Source: Gammaproteobacteria bacterium (GTDB lineage: Bacteria > Pseudomonadota > Gammaproteobacteria > GCA-001735895). From it: DNA of 34,802 bases. Of the stretch, positions 15,164 to 25,908 are shown in pieces. The DNA is taken from NCBI GenBank assembly GCA_030066335.1, contig JASJBV010000005.1, forward strand, positions 1-34,802. The letters are read 5' to 3'. The position numbers and the translations under genes were made by a program. How positions within the stretch are numbered: position 1 is the stretch's first letter; the number at the start of each line of letters is the position of its first letter. The notes beneath the pieces are model-generated. The model saw only the letters and a list, made by a program, of their open reading frames with translations. It did not search any database and was not told the DNA's origin.

Positions 15164-16886
15164 TAACAGTTCTTCATCTTCGTCGACCAACGCCTTTTTT
15201 GCCGGCAGGCACTATTTCGTGCTGCTGGCCATCCTGCTGCTGTTTATCGGCCTGGTTGGCCGGGCCGGCTACCTGCAGGTGTATAACCAGGAATTCCTCC
15301 TCGATGAAGGCAGTCAGCGTCAACTGCGGACCATTGCCACGCCGGCTTATCGTGGCAGTATCGTTGATCGTTTCGGTACCCCGCTGGCGATCAGTACCCC
15401 GGTCGACTCGGTATGGGCCGATCCACGCCAGGCCCTGCTCGACAAGCCGGGCCTGGAAAAGGTATCAGAGCTGTTGGGTCTGGATGGCGAACAGGTCGAG
15501 ACCAAGCTCAAGCAGCGTGCGGACAAGGAATTCGTTTACCTCAAGCGTCGCATCGAGCCCGAGCTGGCGCAACAGGTGGTGGCCGAGGCCAAGGGGGTTT
15601 ACCTGCAGCGTGAGTACAACCGATTTTACCCGGCCAGTGAAGTGGTTTCGCATGTGATCGGCTTTACCGACATCGATAATATCGGCCGCGAGGGTCTGGA
15701 ACGGATTTACCAGGACTGGTTGAAGGCCAAGCCAGGTGCGCGCCAGGTGTTGCGCAACCGCAAGGGTGAGGTGATCGAGGAAATCGCCCAGGTTACCGCG
15801 GCGCGCCCGGGCAATGATTTGCAGACCAGTATCGATATGCGTCTGCAGTACATCACCTATCGCAGCCTGGCCAAGGCGATCAAATATCATGCTGCTGCCT
15901 CCGGCAGCGCGGTGTTGCTGGATGCCAGCAACGGCGAGATCCTGGCCCTGGCCAACCTGCCATCCTATAACCCCAATCAGTCCAGCAAGCAGGCGGCGGA
16001 GAAACGGCGCAATCGGGCGATTACCGATGTATTCGAACCGGGTTCGACGATCAAGCCGTTCACCCTGGCGGCGGCCCTGGACCGGGCTCTGTTCAGCAGC
16101 AACGACGAGATCGATACCGCGCCCGGCTACATGAAGGTGACGGGCTATGCGATCAGGGATTTTCGCAATTACGGTGTGCTCGACCTGGCCGGGATCCTGC
16201 GTAAATCCAGTAATGTCGGCGCATCCAAGATCGCGCTGGCGATGGAGTCGCAGGAGTTATGGCAGGCCTTCAATGACTATGGCTTCGGCCAGCCGACCGG
16301 AGTTGATTTCCCGGCCGCCTCGGCTGGTTATTTCAGTCATTACACCGACTGGCAGCCGCTCGATCATGCCACCATGGCCTTTGGCTATGGCCTGTCGTTA
16401 TCGGCCCTGCAGCTGGCGCGTTCCTACTCGCTGTTTGCCAACGATGGCATCCTCAATCCATTGACCCTGGTCAAACAGGACGAGCAACCACCCGGACGCC
16501 AGGTCATGAAGGCGGTGACTGCACGCAGCCTGCTGAAAATGATGGAGGAGGTGGTTGGGCCCAAGGGCACCGCCCAGCAGGCGGCGATACCCGGTTATCG
16601 GGTTGCCGGTAAAACCGGCACGGTGAAAAAGACCGCGGCCGGTGGCGGCTACGAGCAGGACAGTTACATGTCGGTGTTTGCCGGTATTGTACCGGTTAGC
16701 AATCCGCGCCTGGTGATGGCGGTCATGATCGATGAGCCGCAACAGAATGGTTATTACGGCGGCCAGGTTGCGGCCCCGGTATTCAAGGAGGTGCTGACCC
16801 ACGCGCTGCGCCTGATGAATATCTCGCCCGATGACCTGTCGACCCTGCAGCAGATAGCCCAGGCGGCGGGGCGCGAGGTATTATGA
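15156..16886 (+). CDS. ftsI: Peptidoglycan D,D-transpeptidase FtsI (PBP3)
   Basis: 576 aa, class B penicillin-binding protein. A short Ser-rich cytoplasmic tail (SDNSSSSSSTN) precedes a single membrane span (about 20-38). The pedestal domain (RGSIVDRFGTPLA onward) is followed by the transpeptidase domain, with the nucleophile motif STIK (S297, K300), SSN (351-353) and KTG (486-488). It cross-links septal peptidoglycan as the partner of FtsW. It overlaps ftsL by 8 nt and murE by 4 nt. Length and motifs are normal. The serine run is an oddity of composition with no assigned role. Confidence 0.97.
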   Translation: MSDNSSSSSSTNAFFAGRHYFVLLAILLLFIGLVGRAGYLQVYNQEFLLDEGSQRQLRTIATPAYRGSIVDRFGTPLAISTPVDSVWADPRQALLDKPGLEKVSELLGLDGEQVETKLKQRADKEFVYLKRRIEPELAQQVVAEAKGVYLQREYNRFYPASEVVSHVIGFTDIDNIGREGLERIYQDWLKAKPGARQVLRNRKGEVIEEIAQVTAARPGNDLQTSIDMRLQYITYRSLAKAIKYHAAASGSAVLLDASNGEILALANLPSYNPNQSSKQAAEKRRNRAITDVFEPGSTIKPFTLAAALDRALFSSNDEIDTAPGYMKVTGYAIRDFRNYGVLDLAGILRKSSNVGASKIALAMESQELWQAFNDYGFGQPTGVDFPAASAGYFSHYTDWQPLDHATMAFGYGLSLSALQLARSYSLFANDGILNPLTLVKQDEQPPGRQVMKAVTARSLLKMMEEVVGPKGTAQQAAIPGYRVAGKTGTVKKTAAGGGYEQDSYMSVFAGIVPVSNPRLVMAVMIDEPQQNGYYGGQVAAPVFKEVLTHALRLMNISPDDLSTLQQIAQAAGREVL

Positions 16887-18403
16887 TGATTTCACCGCGC
16901 ACCACTGCCATGATGACACTGGATAACTTGTTACAGGGTTATGCCGATGTGACCTTGCCCGACATCGAGGTGCAGGGTATATCGGCGGATAGTCAGCGCA
17001 TCAAGTCCGGCGATGTGTTCATCGCGCTGTCCGGTTACTCCCGTCACGCGATCGATTTTGTCGTCGATGCGGTGAATGCCGGTGCGGTGGCGGTGATTTA
17101 CGATGCCGATGATAGCTATTGCAAACAACGGATCCCGCTGCTGGCCAAGCAGCTGGATATCATCTGGATCCCGGTCAAGCACCTGCGCCAGGTCAGCGGC
17201 GAAATCGCCAGCCGGTTTTACGGTCATCCCAGTCGCCAGCTGCAGTTGATCGGGATTACCGGTACCGACGGCAAGACCAGTGTCACCCACATGCTGGTGC
17301 AAGCGCTGAATAAGCTCGATATCAAAACCGGCAGTGTCGGTACCCTGGGTTACGGGGTGGCCAACCAGTTACAGATGACGGCGCATACCACGCCGGAAGC
17401 CATTCAATTGCAGTCCCTGCTGTTCAATCTGCAGCAGAAAAACTGCGCGGCTGTAGTCATGGAAGTGTCTTCACATGCGTTGGATCAGTACCGGGTCAGC
17501 GGTTGCCAGTTCGATATCGCGGTGTTGACCAACCTGGGTTCCGATCACCTGGATTACCATGGCGACCAGGCGCTCTATGCAGCCGCCAAGTCCCGCCTGT
17601 TCGCGATGCCGGGACTGAAGGCCAGGGTGCTGAACCTGGATGATGATCTCGGTTTCCGCCTGGCCCAACAATACCAGGGCGAGACGGTGGCCGGATTTAC
17701 CCGTCAATCCAGGTACGCTCAACAAGCGCTGGTTTACCTGGTGTCGTCCGAACTCAACCGTCAGGGCTTGAAAGTGGTAATCGCCTGTGCCGGCCAGATG
17801 CTCGAGATCCAGACCGGTTTGATCGGGGATTTCAACAAAGAAAACTTGCTGGCCTGTAGCACGGTATTGCTGCAACTGGGTTACAACGCGCGCCAGATCG
17901 AGCAGGCCATGCAGGGCATGCAGCCAATCCCGGGACGGATGGAATTTTTCCCGGCCTATCCTGAGCAGCCGGCGGTGGTGATCGACTTTGCCCATACCGA
18001 ACAGGCGCTGGCGGCCTGCCTGCAATCGGTCAAGGGTACCTACAGCGGCAGCCTGACCTGCGTCTTCGGCTGCGGTGGCGACCGCGACCAGGGCAAGCGG
18101 GCAAACATGGGTGCGGTTGCCGAGCAACTCGCGGACCGGGTGATCCTGACCGACGACAACCCGCGCAATGAGGATGCCGATAAGATAACCCGGCAGATTT
18201 TAACCGGCTTCGACGATCCGCAGGCGGTGGCAGTGATCCATGATCGCCGACAGGCGATCGAGACTGCATTGCAGCAGGCGGGCGAGGATGACCTGGTGGT
18301 CATTGCCGGCAAGGGACATGAACAATTCCAGTTGATCAAAGGCGACAGAATTCCATTCAGCGACCATTTTGTGGTCAACCAGATTCGCGAGGGCCAGGCA
18401 TGA
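16883..18403 (+). CDS. murE: UDP-N-acetylmuramoyl-L-alanyl-D-glutamate:meso-DAP ligase MurE
   Basis: 506 aa, cytoplasmic. Three Mur-ligase domains: the N-terminal UDP-binding part, the central ATPase with GITGTDGKTS (124-133), and the C-terminal domain with DNPR (425-428). DNPR is the signature for meso-diaminopimelate, not lysine, as the third residue, so the wall is the Gram-negative type. The GKT loop uses Asp (TGTDGKT), common in MurE. It adds meso-DAP to UDP-MurNAc-L-Ala-D-Glu. Overlaps ftsI and murF by 4 nt each. The start has ATGATG in tandem; the first is used in the track. Confidence 0.96.
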   Translation: MMISPRTTAMMTLDNLLQGYADVTLPDIEVQGISADSQRIKSGDVFIALSGYSRHAIDFVVDAVNAGAVAVIYDADDSYCKQRIPLLAKQLDIIWIPVKHLRQVSGEIASRFYGHPSRQLQLIGITGTDGKTSVTHMLVQALNKLDIKTGSVGTLGYGVANQLQMTAHTTPEAIQLQSLLFNLQQKNCAAVVMEVSSHALDQYRVSGCQFDIAVLTNLGSDHLDYHGDQALYAAAKSRLFAMPGLKARVLNLDDDLGFRLAQQYQGETVAGFTRQSRYAQQALVYLVSSELNRQGLKVVIACAGQMLEIQTGLIGDFNKENLLACSTVLLQLGYNARQIEQAMQGMQPIPGRMEFFPAYPEQPAVVIDFAHTEQALAACLQSVKGTYSGSLTCVFGCGGDRDQGKRANMGAVAEQLADRVILTDDNPRNEDADKITRQILTGFDDPQAVAVIHDRRQAIETALQQAGEDDLVVIAGKGHEQFQLIKGDRIPFSDHFVVNQIREGQA

Positions 18404-19779
18404 TCCGGATGTCAGCCGCTGAATTAACCTCTGTGTTCCCGGGCAGCAGCACAAGTGATGCTGATTACAGCTTCGAAGGGGTGGAAATCGATAGTCGCAA
18501 GCCTTGTGATGGGCGTTTATTCATCGCGATCAAGGGCGAGCAATTCGATGGACATGATTTTGTCGCCGCAGCCCAGGAAAAAGGTGCCGTAGCGGCCCTG
18601 GTAGAGACTCCGGTCGATTGTCCGATGCCGCAACTGGTGGTCTCAGATACCCGCCAGGCGATGGCAGAGTTGGCGCGGTATTGGCGCCGGCAGCTGAACC
18701 CGACCGTGGTCGCCATTACCGGCAGTAACGGTAAAACCACGGTCAAGGAAATGCTGGGGCAAATCCTCGCCGCGCAGCAACCCATCCTGGTGACCCAGGG
18801 TAACTTGAATAACGATATCGGCGTACCCCTGACCCTGTTCAGGTTGAGTGCCGAGCATCGCTTTGCGGTGATCGAGATGGGTGCCAACCATCGGCATGAA
18901 ATCAGGCAGTTGGTAGGCATAGCCGAACCCGACATCGTTTACGTGAATAATGCCCAAGCCGCGCATGTCGAGGGCTTTGGTTCACTGCAGGGGGTGGTCG
19001 AGGCCAAGGGCGAGATGTATCAGTTCTGCAGCCCCGGCGCGTGTGCGGTATTCAACGCTGATGAACCGGCGGTGGAGTACTGGCGCTCGGTAGTGGCCAC
19101 GCAAAATCACCTCAGCTTTTCCAGCCAGTACCAGGCTGATGTCACGGCCGAGGTGGAGCTGCAACAGGGCATAGGTCTGCAGCTGGCTTATGCCGGGCAG
19201 CAGGCGCAATGCCAACTGCAGCTGTTTGGCGCGCATAACGCCCAGAATGCGCTGGCAGCCATCACCCTGGCCGTTGCCTGTGGCCTGCAGTTAGCGGCTG
19301 CCGCGCAAGCGTTAGAGGCCTTTCAGGGCGTCGCCGGCAGGCAGCAACTGGTTAAAGGGGTCAAAGACTCTACCCTGATCAACGACAGTTACAATGCCAA
19401 CCCGGATTCATTATCGGTAGCGATCCACGTAATGTGCGAGATGCCCGGTGAGCACTGGCTGGCACTGGGTGACATGGCCGAACTGGGGGCGCAGGCGCTG
19501 GATTTTCATAAACAGGCAGCGACCCAGGCCCAGCAAGCCGGCGTCACCCGTTTCTTTGCCCTCGGCGACATGAGTTGCCAGGCCGCCCGTGAATTCGGCG
19601 CCGCGGGTCATTGTTTTTCCAGCCATCAGGAGATGGCGGATTTTATCGAGCAACAGATAGACAGCAACGTGGTATTGCTGGTCAAGGGTTCACGCAGCGC
19701 AGGTATGGAGCAAGTGGTATCACTGCTAACCCAACACAACGCTAACAATCATCCGTCAGGAGTTAGTCATGCTGTATAG
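18400..19779 (+). CDS. murF: UDP-MurNAc-tripeptide--D-Ala-D-Ala ligase MurF
   Basis: 459 aa. The nucleotide-binding loop is [14 protein letters not shown] (K112), followed by [15 protein letters not shown] and [10 protein letters not shown], which are typical of Mur[18 protein letters not shown] in the C-terminal domain is a strong MurF marker. It adds D-Ala-D-Ala, made by the ddl product encoded downstream, to complete UDP-MurNAc-pentapeptide. It overlaps murE by 4 nt and mraY by 11 nt, the longest overlap in the operon. Confidence 0.96.
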   Translation: MIRMSAAELTSVFPGSSTSDADYSFEGVEIDSRKPCDGRLFIAIKGEQFDGHDFVAAAQEKGAVAALVETPVDCPMPQLVVSDTRQAMAELARYWRRQLNPTVVAITGSNGKTTVKEMLGQILAAQQPILVTQGNLNNDIGVPLTLFRLSAEHRFAVIEMGANHRHEIRQLVGIAEPDIVYVNNAQAAHVEGFGSLQGVVEAKGEMYQFCSPGACAVFNADEPAVEYWRSVVATQNHLSFSSQYQADVTAEVELQQGIGLQLAYAGQQAQCQLQLFGAHNAQNALAAITLAVACGLQLAAAAQALEAFQGVAGRQQLVKGVKDSTLINDSYNANPDSLSVAIHVMCEMPGEHWLALGDMAELGAQALDFHKQAATQAQQAGVTRFFALGDMSCQAAREFGAAGHCFSSHQEMADFIEQQIDSNVVLLVKGSRSAGMEQVVSLLTQHNANNHPSGVSHAV

Positions 19780-20851
19780 TTTTGCTGAATACCTCACCCA
19801 GTTCTACGGCGGCTTCAATGTATTCCAGTACCTGACGCTACGCACTATCCTGGGGGTATTGACCGCGTTGCTGATCTCGCTGCTAGTCGGGCCGTTCATG
19901 ATCCGCTACCTGAGCAGCTACAAGATCGGCCAGAGCGTGCGCGATGATGGTCCGGAGTCGCATTTCAGCAAGGAGGGTACCCCGACCATGGGTGGCGCCC
20001 TGATCCTGGTGGCGATTGTCATCAGCACCCTGTTGTGGAGTGACCTGTCATCACGCTTCGTGTGGATTGTGTTGTTCGTTACTGCCGGTTTTGGCGCGAT
20101 TGGCTGGGTCGACGATTACAAGAAAATCGCGCTGGGCAATTCCAAGGGATTGTCGGCCAAGGCCAAGTACCTGTGGCAGTCGGTGCTGGGATTCGTCGCT
20201 GCCTATGTATTGTTCATGACCGCCGAGATGCCGATCGAAACCTCGTTGATCGTGCCTTTCTTCAAGGATTTCGTCCTCGAGCTGGGCTGGTTTTACATTA
20301 TCCTGGCCTATCTGGTCATCGTCGGCAGCAGTAATGCGGTCAACCTGACCGATGGCCTGGATGGCCTCGCAATCCTGCCCACGGTTCTGGTGGGTGGGGC
20401 CCTCGGCGTTTTTGCCTATGTCACCGGGAATACCAACTTTGCCAGTTACCTGGGCATTCCCTATGTACCGGGGGTCGGCGAGATGGTGGTCTTCTGCGGT
20501 GCCCTGGTCGGCGCCGGACTCGGTTTTCTCTGGTTCAACACCTATCCGGCCCAGGTGTTCATGGGCGATGTCGGGGCGTTGGCCCTCGGCGCTGCGCTGG
20601 GTACCCTGGCGGTCATCGTGCGCCAGGAACTGGTGCTGTTTATCATGGGCGGGATCTTTGTGGTCGAGACCGTCTCGGTGGTACTGCAGGTTGCATCCTA
20701 CAAGTTAACCGGGCGCCGGATCTTTCGCATGGCGCCGATTCACCATCATTTTGAATTAAAGGGCTGGCCGGAGCCCAGGATCATCGTGCGCTTCTGGATC
20801 ATCACGGTAATCCTGGTGTTAATCGGCCTGGCGAGTCTGAAGATACGGTAA
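19769..20851 (+). CDS. mraY: Phospho-MurNAc-pentapeptide translocase MraY
   Basis: 360 aa, about ten membrane spans. Conserved cytoplasmic-face motifs: [18 protein letters not shown], the aspartates in [33 protein letters not shown], and the histidine-rich [14 protein letters not shown]. It transfers phospho-MurNAc-pentapeptide to undecaprenyl phosphate, making lipid I at the inner membrane. Its length and motif order match the E. coli enzyme. It overlaps murD by one base (TAATG). Confidence 0.97.
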   Translation: MLYSFAEYLTQFYGGFNVFQYLTLRTILGVLTALLISLLVGPFMIRYLSSYKIGQSVRDDGPESHFSKEGTPTMGGALILVAIVISTLLWSDLSSRFVWIVLFVTAGFGAIGWVDDYKKIALGNSKGLSAKAKYLWQSVLGFVAAYVLFMTAEMPIETSLIVPFFKDFVLELGWFYIILAYLVIVGSSNAVNLTDGLDGLAILPTVLVGGALGVFAYVTGNTNFASYLGIPYVPGVGEMVVFCGALVGAGLGFLWFNTYPAQVFMGDVGALALGAALGTLAVIVRQELVLFIMGGIFVVETVSVVLQVASYKLTGRRIFRMAPIHHHFELKGWPEPRIIVRFWIITVILVLIGLASLKIR

Positions 20852-22185
20852 TGCACAGCATGAAACTGCCAATCACCCAGCATCAGGACCAGCGCTATCT
20901 GGTTGTCGGTCTCGGTCTGACCGGCTATTCGGTAGCCTGTTACCTGCTCACACGCGGTTATCGCTGCTGGGTCCAGGATGATCGTGCCGAGCCGCCGTAT
21001 CGGCAGCAATTAACACAGCGCTTTGCCGAGGTTGAAATCATCAATGCACCGCTGGCGGAGCTGGAGCTGGATGGCTTCGATTGCCTGGTGGTCAGTCCCG
21101 GCCTGTCGATTCGTAGTGACAGCATCCAACAGGCGGCAAAGTCCGGCAAGCGCATCATCGGCGATATCGAGTTGTTTGCCGAGGCGGTGGACAAGCCGGT
21201 ACTGGCGATTACCGGTTCCAATGGCAAAAGTACCGTGACTAGCCTGGTCGGCGAGATGATCGCGGCCGACGGTTACCAGGTCGGCGTCGGCGGCAATATC
21301 GGCGTGCCGGCGCTCGAACTGCTGGAGCAGGAAGTTGATTTTTACGTGCTCGAGTTATCCAGTTTTCAACTGGAAACCACCTATTCGCTGCGTCCGCAGG
21401 CGGCCACGGTGCTGAATATCAGCGAAGATCACATGGACCGTTACCACGACCTGGCCGATTACCAGCAGACCAAGCAATCGATTTATCGCCATGCCGGAAC
21501 TTGCATCAGCAATGCCGATGATGCCTTGACCCGGTTTGCCGATAACGATATCCGCTTTTCGCTCAGTGATAGCTCGGTGCAGTACTCGGTTACCGATTCG
21601 GTGCCGCCGATGCTGGCGATCAATCGTCGTGGTTTAATCAGCACCGCTGAACTCAAGCTCAAGGGCCGGCATAACTGGGCCAATTGCCTGGCGGCGCTGG
21701 CGCTGGCGCAAACGGTCGGTATCTCCGAACAGGCGATGATCGAGGCCCTGCGGAATTTCCCGGGCCTGGCGCACCGCAGCCAGTGGGTCGCCCAGCGCAA
21801 CGGCGTGGTCTGGATCAATGATTCCAAGGCGACCAATCCGGGCGCTACCCAGGCGGCCATCCAGGGCCTGGATGAACCGGTGATCCTGCTCGCCGGCGGT
21901 CAGAGCAAAGGCGCGGATATGCAATCCCTGTGTGCAACCCTCGAGCGACAGGTCAAGACGGCTCTGGTCTTCGGCGCGGATGCCGGACAGATGCTCGCCG
22001 ACTGGCAGGGTTGTACCGAGCTGGAACAGGTTAACGATCTGGCCGAGGCGGTGCAGCGCGCGAGCGAGATCGCGCTGGTCGGGGATATCGTGCTGTTGTC
22101 ACCGGCCTGTGCCAGTTTCGATATGTACAGCGGTTTTGCCGAGCGCGGTGAGCATTTCATCGCACTGGTGGAGGCGCTGGCATGA
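20851..22185 (+). CDS. murD: UDP-N-acetylmuramoyl-L-alanine--D-glutamate ligase MurD
   Basis: 444 aa. The N-terminal Rossmann-like domain starts VVGLGLTGYSVA, the ATP loop is TGSNGKSTVTSLV (121-133, K126), followed by GGNIGVPALE and LELSSFQLE, and the C-terminal domain has NDSKATNPGAT and LLAGGQSKGAD. All are MurD markers. It adds D-Glu to UDP-MurNAc-L-Ala. An in-frame ATG three codons later is a possible alternative start; no strong ribosome site separates the two. Coupled to mraY (1-nt overlap) and ftsW (4-nt overlap). Confidence 0.96.
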   Translation: MHSMKLPITQHQDQRYLVVGLGLTGYSVACYLLTRGYRCWVQDDRAEPPYRQQLTQRFAEVEIINAPLAELELDGFDCLVVSPGLSIRSDSIQQAAKSGKRIIGDIELFAEAVDKPVLAITGSNGKSTVTSLVGEMIAADGYQVGVGGNIGVPALELLEQEVDFYVLELSSFQLETTYSLRPQAATVLNISEDHMDRYHDLADYQQTKQSIYRHAGTCISNADDALTRFADNDIRFSLSDSSVQYSVTDSVPPMLAINRRGLISTAELKLKGRHNWANCLAALALAQTVGISEQAMIEALRNFPGLAHRSQWVAQRNGVVWINDSKATNPGATQAAIQGLDEPVILLAGGQSKGADMQSLCATLERQVKTALVFGADAGQMLADWQGCTELEQVNDLAEAVQRASEIALVGDIVLLSPACASFDMYSGFAERGEHFIALVEALA

Positions 22186-23387
22186 GTTCACAGGCGATCC
22201 GCACCGCGCAGTTACAACAGATCAAGGCACCGTTGATCCCCAGCGCGCTGGACGGTCAGATCGTACTGATCTTTGGCCTGTTGACCCTGATCGGCCTGAT
22301 CATGGTGACCTCGGCTTCGATCGGGGTCGCGGATGCGCAGTTGAACGATCCGTTCTATTACGGCAAGCGCCAGTTTCTGCGCCTAACGCTGGGGGTCTTG
22401 CTGGTGTGGATCGGTTACCGCGTCCCGACCACGGTGTGGAAGAACAGCGGCATGTTGCTGATGCTGTGTTCGATCCTGTTGCTGGCCGTGGTGTTGATCC
22501 CCGGGGTCGGACGCACGGTCAACGGTTCCACCCGCTGGCTCGACCTGTTCTTTTTCACCATCCAGGTTTCGGAAATCGCCAAGCTGTTCCTGATCATCTA
22601 TCTCAGCGGCTACCTGATCCGTCGTTGCGACGAGGTGCAAAGCGGGATCATGGGCTTCGTCAAGCCGATGCTGGTGCTGGCGGTGGCCAGTGCATTACTG
22701 CTGATGGAACCGGATTTTGGTGCCGCGGCGGTATTACTGATGACCGGCCTCGGCATGATGTTTCTCGGCGGGGTACGCTTCGGCCAGTTTATCCTGTTTG
22801 TCATCGGCACCCTCAGTATCATGGTGGTGGTAGCGGTGGCCTCGCCTTACCGGATGGCACGGATCACGTCTTTTCTCGATCCCTGGGCCGATCCCTTTAA
22901 CAGCGGCTTCCAGTTGACCCAGTCATTGATCGCGATCGGCAGCGGTGGCCTGTTCGGCAGTGGCCTGGGCGGCAGCATCCAGAAGTTGTTCTACCTGCCG
23001 GAAGCGCATACCGATTTCCTGTTTGCGATCTATGCCGAGGAGTTCGGCCTGGTTGGCGTGGCCCTGTTGATCATGATTTATGCCTGGTTCGTGCTGCGCT
23101 GTTTCCAGATCGGCAAGACCGCGCTGCAGAAGCAAAAGCCATTCGGTGCCTACCTGGTGTATGGCGTCGGCCTGCTGGTCAGCATCCAGGCCGTGATCAA
23201 TATCGGCGTCAACATGGGCGCGCTGCCGACCAAGGGACTGACCCTGCCTTTCATCAGCTATGGTGGTAACAGCATCCTGATCATGTCGTTCGCGATCGGC
23301 CTGGTGCTCAGAGTGCATTACGAGAATGTGATGGCGGATGATCCGCCCAAGCGGCGGCGCCGCAAAACCGCGCAGGTGCCATCATGA
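22182..23387 (+). CDS. ftsW: Septal peptidoglycan glycosyltransferase FtsW
   Basis: 401 aa, SEDS family, about ten membrane spans after a ~25-residue cytoplasmic start. It has the conserved loop RITSFLDPWADPFNSGFQLT with the catalytic aspartate region, AIGSGGLFGSGLGGSIQK, LPEAHTDFLFAIYAEEFG, and the C-terminal GLTLPFISYGGNS. It polymerises lipid II at the septum together with FtsI. The basic C-terminal tail (PPKRRRRKTAQ) is cytoplasmic. Overlaps murD and murG by 4 nt each. Confidence 0.96.
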   Translation: MSSQAIRTAQLQQIKAPLIPSALDGQIVLIFGLLTLIGLIMVTSASIGVADAQLNDPFYYGKRQFLRLTLGVLLVWIGYRVPTTVWKNSGMLLMLCSILLLAVVLIPGVGRTVNGSTRWLDLFFFTIQVSEIAKLFLIIYLSGYLIRRCDEVQSGIMGFVKPMLVLAVASALLLMEPDFGAAAVLLMTGLGMMFLGGVRFGQFILFVIGTLSIMVVVAVASPYRMARITSFLDPWADPFNSGFQLTQSLIAIGSGGLFGSGLGGSIQKLFYLPEAHTDFLFAIYAEEFGLVGVALLIMIYAWFVLRCFQIGKTALQKQKPFGAYLVYGVGLLVSIQAVINIGVNMGALPTKGLTLPFISYGGNSILIMSFAIGLVLRVHYENVMADDPPKRRRRKTAQVPS

Positions 23388-24490
23388 TTGCTGCCAACGA
23401 CAATAACGGACAAGGTCCCATCATCGTCATGGCGGGTGGTACCGGTGGGCATGTGATTCCGGCACTGTCGGTGGCCAATGAATTGAGACAGCAGGGCGAA
23501 AGCATTATCTGGATCGGAACCCAGGCCGGGATCGAAGCGCGCCTGGTACCGGCCCAGGATTTCCCGATCGAATGGTTGACCGTGCAGGGCCTGCGCGGCA
23601 AGGGCATCAAGACCATTGCCCTGGCACCCTTGAAGTTAATCCAGGCCTGCTGGCAGGCCTGGCAGATCCTCAAGCGGCATAAACCCCGGGCGGTACTGGG
23701 TATGGGCGGCTTTGCCTCCGGTCCGGGGGGATTAATGGCCTGGCTGATGCGAATACCGCTGGTCATCCACGAACAGAATTCGATTATCGGCATGACCAAT
23801 AAAATTCTCAGCCGCTTTGCCCGGGTCTGCCTGTTTGCTTTCCCCCAGGCTGCGCAGGGCATCCGTCATGCGAGCGTGATCGGCAACCCGGTACGCCGCG
23901 AAATTCTCGACATTGAAACTCCGCAGCAAAGATTGGCCGGCCGTGACCAGCAAACCATGCGCGTACTGGTGCTCGGCGGCAGTCTCGGTGCGCGCCGCTT
24001 GAACCAGGTTCTGCCGGCGGCGCTGGCTTTATTAGCCGAGACCCAACGCCCTGAACTTCGCCATCAATGCGGCAAGGCCCATCTGCAGGATTGCCGGGCG
24101 TTATACCGGGAACATGCGGTGGAGGCAGAGGTCAGCGATTTCATCGAGGATATGCAGGCAGCCTATGCCTGGGCCGACCTGGTGATCTGCCGAGCCGGTG
24201 CCTTGACGGTGGCCGAATTAAGTGGCGCGGGTATCGCCTCGATTCTGGTACCTTTTCCTTACGCGGTAGACGACCATCAATATCACAATGCCCGCTACCT
24301 GGCCGAAGCCGATGCCGCGATCCTGGTCCGGGAGCAGGATTTTACCGCGGAGTGGTTATCCGCCCAGCTGATTCACCTGCAACAAAACCGCGAGCAATTA
24401 CGCCAGATGGCCGAGCAGGCGCATGCCAAGGCTTACACCGATGCCACCCAGCGGGTGGCCAGTGCCGTGCTGCAGGTGGCTATATCATGA
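23384..24490 (+). CDS. murG: UDP-GlcNAc:lipid I N-acetylglucosaminyltransferase MurG
   Basis: 368 aa, GT28 family with GT-B fold. N-terminal [19 protein letters not shown] binds the diphosphate, [11 protein letters not shown] contacts the acceptor, and the C-terminal half has [12 protein letters not shown] and [16 protein letters not shown] with [14 protein letters not shown], which bind UDP-GlcNAc. It converts lipid I to lipid II at the inner face of the membrane. Slightly longer than the ~355 aa E. coli protein because of an extended N-terminus ([12 protein letters not shown]). Overlaps murC by 4 nt. Confidence 0.96.
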   Translation: MIAANDNNGQGPIIVMAGGTGGHVIPALSVANELRQQGESIIWIGTQAGIEARLVPAQDFPIEWLTVQGLRGKGIKTIALAPLKLIQACWQAWQILKRHKPRAVLGMGGFASGPGGLMAWLMRIPLVIHEQNSIIGMTNKILSRFARVCLFAFPQAAQGIRHASVIGNPVRREILDIETPQQRLAGRDQQTMRVLVLGGSLGARRLNQVLPAALALLAETQRPELRHQCGKAHLQDCRALYREHAVEAEVSDFIEDMQAAYAWADLVICRAGALTVAELSGAGIASILVPFPYAVDDHQYHNARYLAEADAAILVREQDFTAEWLSAQLIHLQQNREQLRQMAEQAHAKAYTDATQRVASAVLQVAIS

Positions 24491-25908
24491 CCCGTTCACC
24501 TCGCCAGTTGATGCGCCGCATCCAGCATATCCATTTCGTGGGTATCGGTGGTGCCGGTATGAGCGGTATTGCCGAGGTGTTCCATAACCTGGGTTACCGG
24601 ATCAGCGGTTCCGACCTCAATGACAGTGCCATGCTCAGGCACCTGGCAGCGCTCGGTATCCAGGTATCGATCGGGCATGCCGCGGCACAGGTCGAGGGCG
24701 CGCACGTGGTGGTGGTATCCACCGCGATCGATGAGACCAACCCCGAATTGGCGCATGCCAAGGAACAACGGATACCGGTGGTCAGACGGGCGGAAATGCT
24801 GGCCGAGTTAATGCGCTTCCGCCACGGCATCGCGGTCGCCGGCACCCATGGCAAGACCACGACGACCAGCCTGGTCACCTCGGTGCTGGCCGAGGGCGGT
24901 CTGGATCCGACCTATGTCATCGGCGGCAAACTCAACAGCTCCGGCAGTCATGCCAAGCTGGGGGATAGCGAATACCTGGTGGCCGAGGCGGATGAATCCG
25001 ATGCGTCGTTTCTGTACCTGCAGCCGATGATGGCGATCGTCACCAATATCGACCAGGATCACCTGTCGACCTATGAAGGTGACTTCGAGCGCCTGCAGCA
25101 GACCTTTATCGAATTCCTCCATCACCTGCCGTTTTACGGGCTGGCGGTGATGTGCCTGGATGATCCGGTGGTACGGGAAATCCTGCCGCGGGTCTCGCGT
25201 CCGGTGTTGACCTACGGCGAGGCGGAAGATGCAGATATCCGCATCAGCGATATCCAGCCGGATGCGGCGGTGACCCGTTTCACCCTGCACCTGCCCGACC
25301 AGTCCGAACTGCCCATCAGTCTCAACCTTGCCGGTCAGCATAATGTCCTCAACGCCACCGCGGCCGTCGCCGTGGCCTGGGAACTGGAGGTACCGCTTGC
25401 CAGCATCCAAAGCGCACTCCAGCAGTTTGCCGGGATCGGTCGCCGCTTCCAGATCACGGAAAATCTGCAGGTCGACGACAAGCAGGTGCGCCTGATCGAT
25501 GATTACGGTCATCACCCGAACGAGATCAAGGCCACCATCGATGCCATTCGTGCGGCCTGGCCGGCGCAACGCTTATGCGTGGTGTTTCAACCGCATCGTT
25601 TCAGTCGAACCCGTGACCTGTTCGAGGATTTCACCCAGGTATTATCCGAGGTCGATCAACTGGTATTGCTCGAGGTCTATCCCGCCGGCGAGAAACATAT
25701 CAAGGACGCGGATGGACGCGCGCTCAGTCGCGCGATTCGCAACCGCGGCCTGGTCGACCCAGTGTTCGTCGAAGAACTGGATCAATTGGCGAGTATTCTA
25801 CCCGCGGTCATCGAGGACCAGGATATCCTGCTGACCCTCGGCGCCGGATCGATAGGCCATTTTGCCAGCGAGCTGGTCAGTCAACAGCAGGGAGGGGCGG
25901 TCCAATGA
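24487..25908 (+). CDS. murC: UDP-N-acetylmuramate--L-alanine ligase MurC
   Basis: 473 aa from the ATG at 24487, which overlaps the murG stop (ATGA). The 613-aa ORF in the track runs 140 codons back through murG in another frame; that part is a shadow. Motifs: [15 protein letters not shown] (MurC/Mpl-type dinucleotide-like loop), the ATP loop GTHGKTTTT (119-127), [10 protein letters not shown] and [13 protein letters not shown]. It adds L-Ala to UDP-MurNAc, the first peptide step. It overlaps murB by 4 nt. Mpl (recycling ligase) shares these motifs, but the location inside dcw argues for MurC. Confidence 0.97.
   Translation: MTRSPRQLMRRIQHIHFVGIGGAGMSGIAEVFHNLGYRISGSDLNDSAMLRHLAALGIQVSIGHAAAQVEGAHVVVVSTAIDETNPELAHAKEQRIPVVRRAEMLAELMRFRHGIAVAGTHGKTTTTSLVTSVLAEGGLDPTYVIGGKLNSSGSHAKLGDSEYLVAEADESDASFLYLQPMMAIVTNIDQDHLSTYEGDFERLQQTFIEFLHHLPFYGLAVMCLDDPVVREILPRVSRPVLTYGEAEDADIRISDIQPDAAVTRFTLHLPDQSELPISLNLAGQHNVLNATAAVAVAWELEVPLASIQSALQQFAGIGRRFQITENLQVDDKQVRLIDDYGHHPNEIKATIDAIRAAWPAQRLCVVFQPHRFSRTRDLFEDFTQVLSEVDQLVLLEVYPAGEKHIKDADGRALSRAIRNRGLVDPVFVEELDQLASILPAVIEDQDILLTLGAGSIGHFASELVSQQQGGAVQ

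Noticed and set aside
24067-24486. N-terminal 140 codons of the 613-aa ORF
   Set aside because: They lie within murG in another frame. murC starts at the ATG at 24487, which gives the normal family length.
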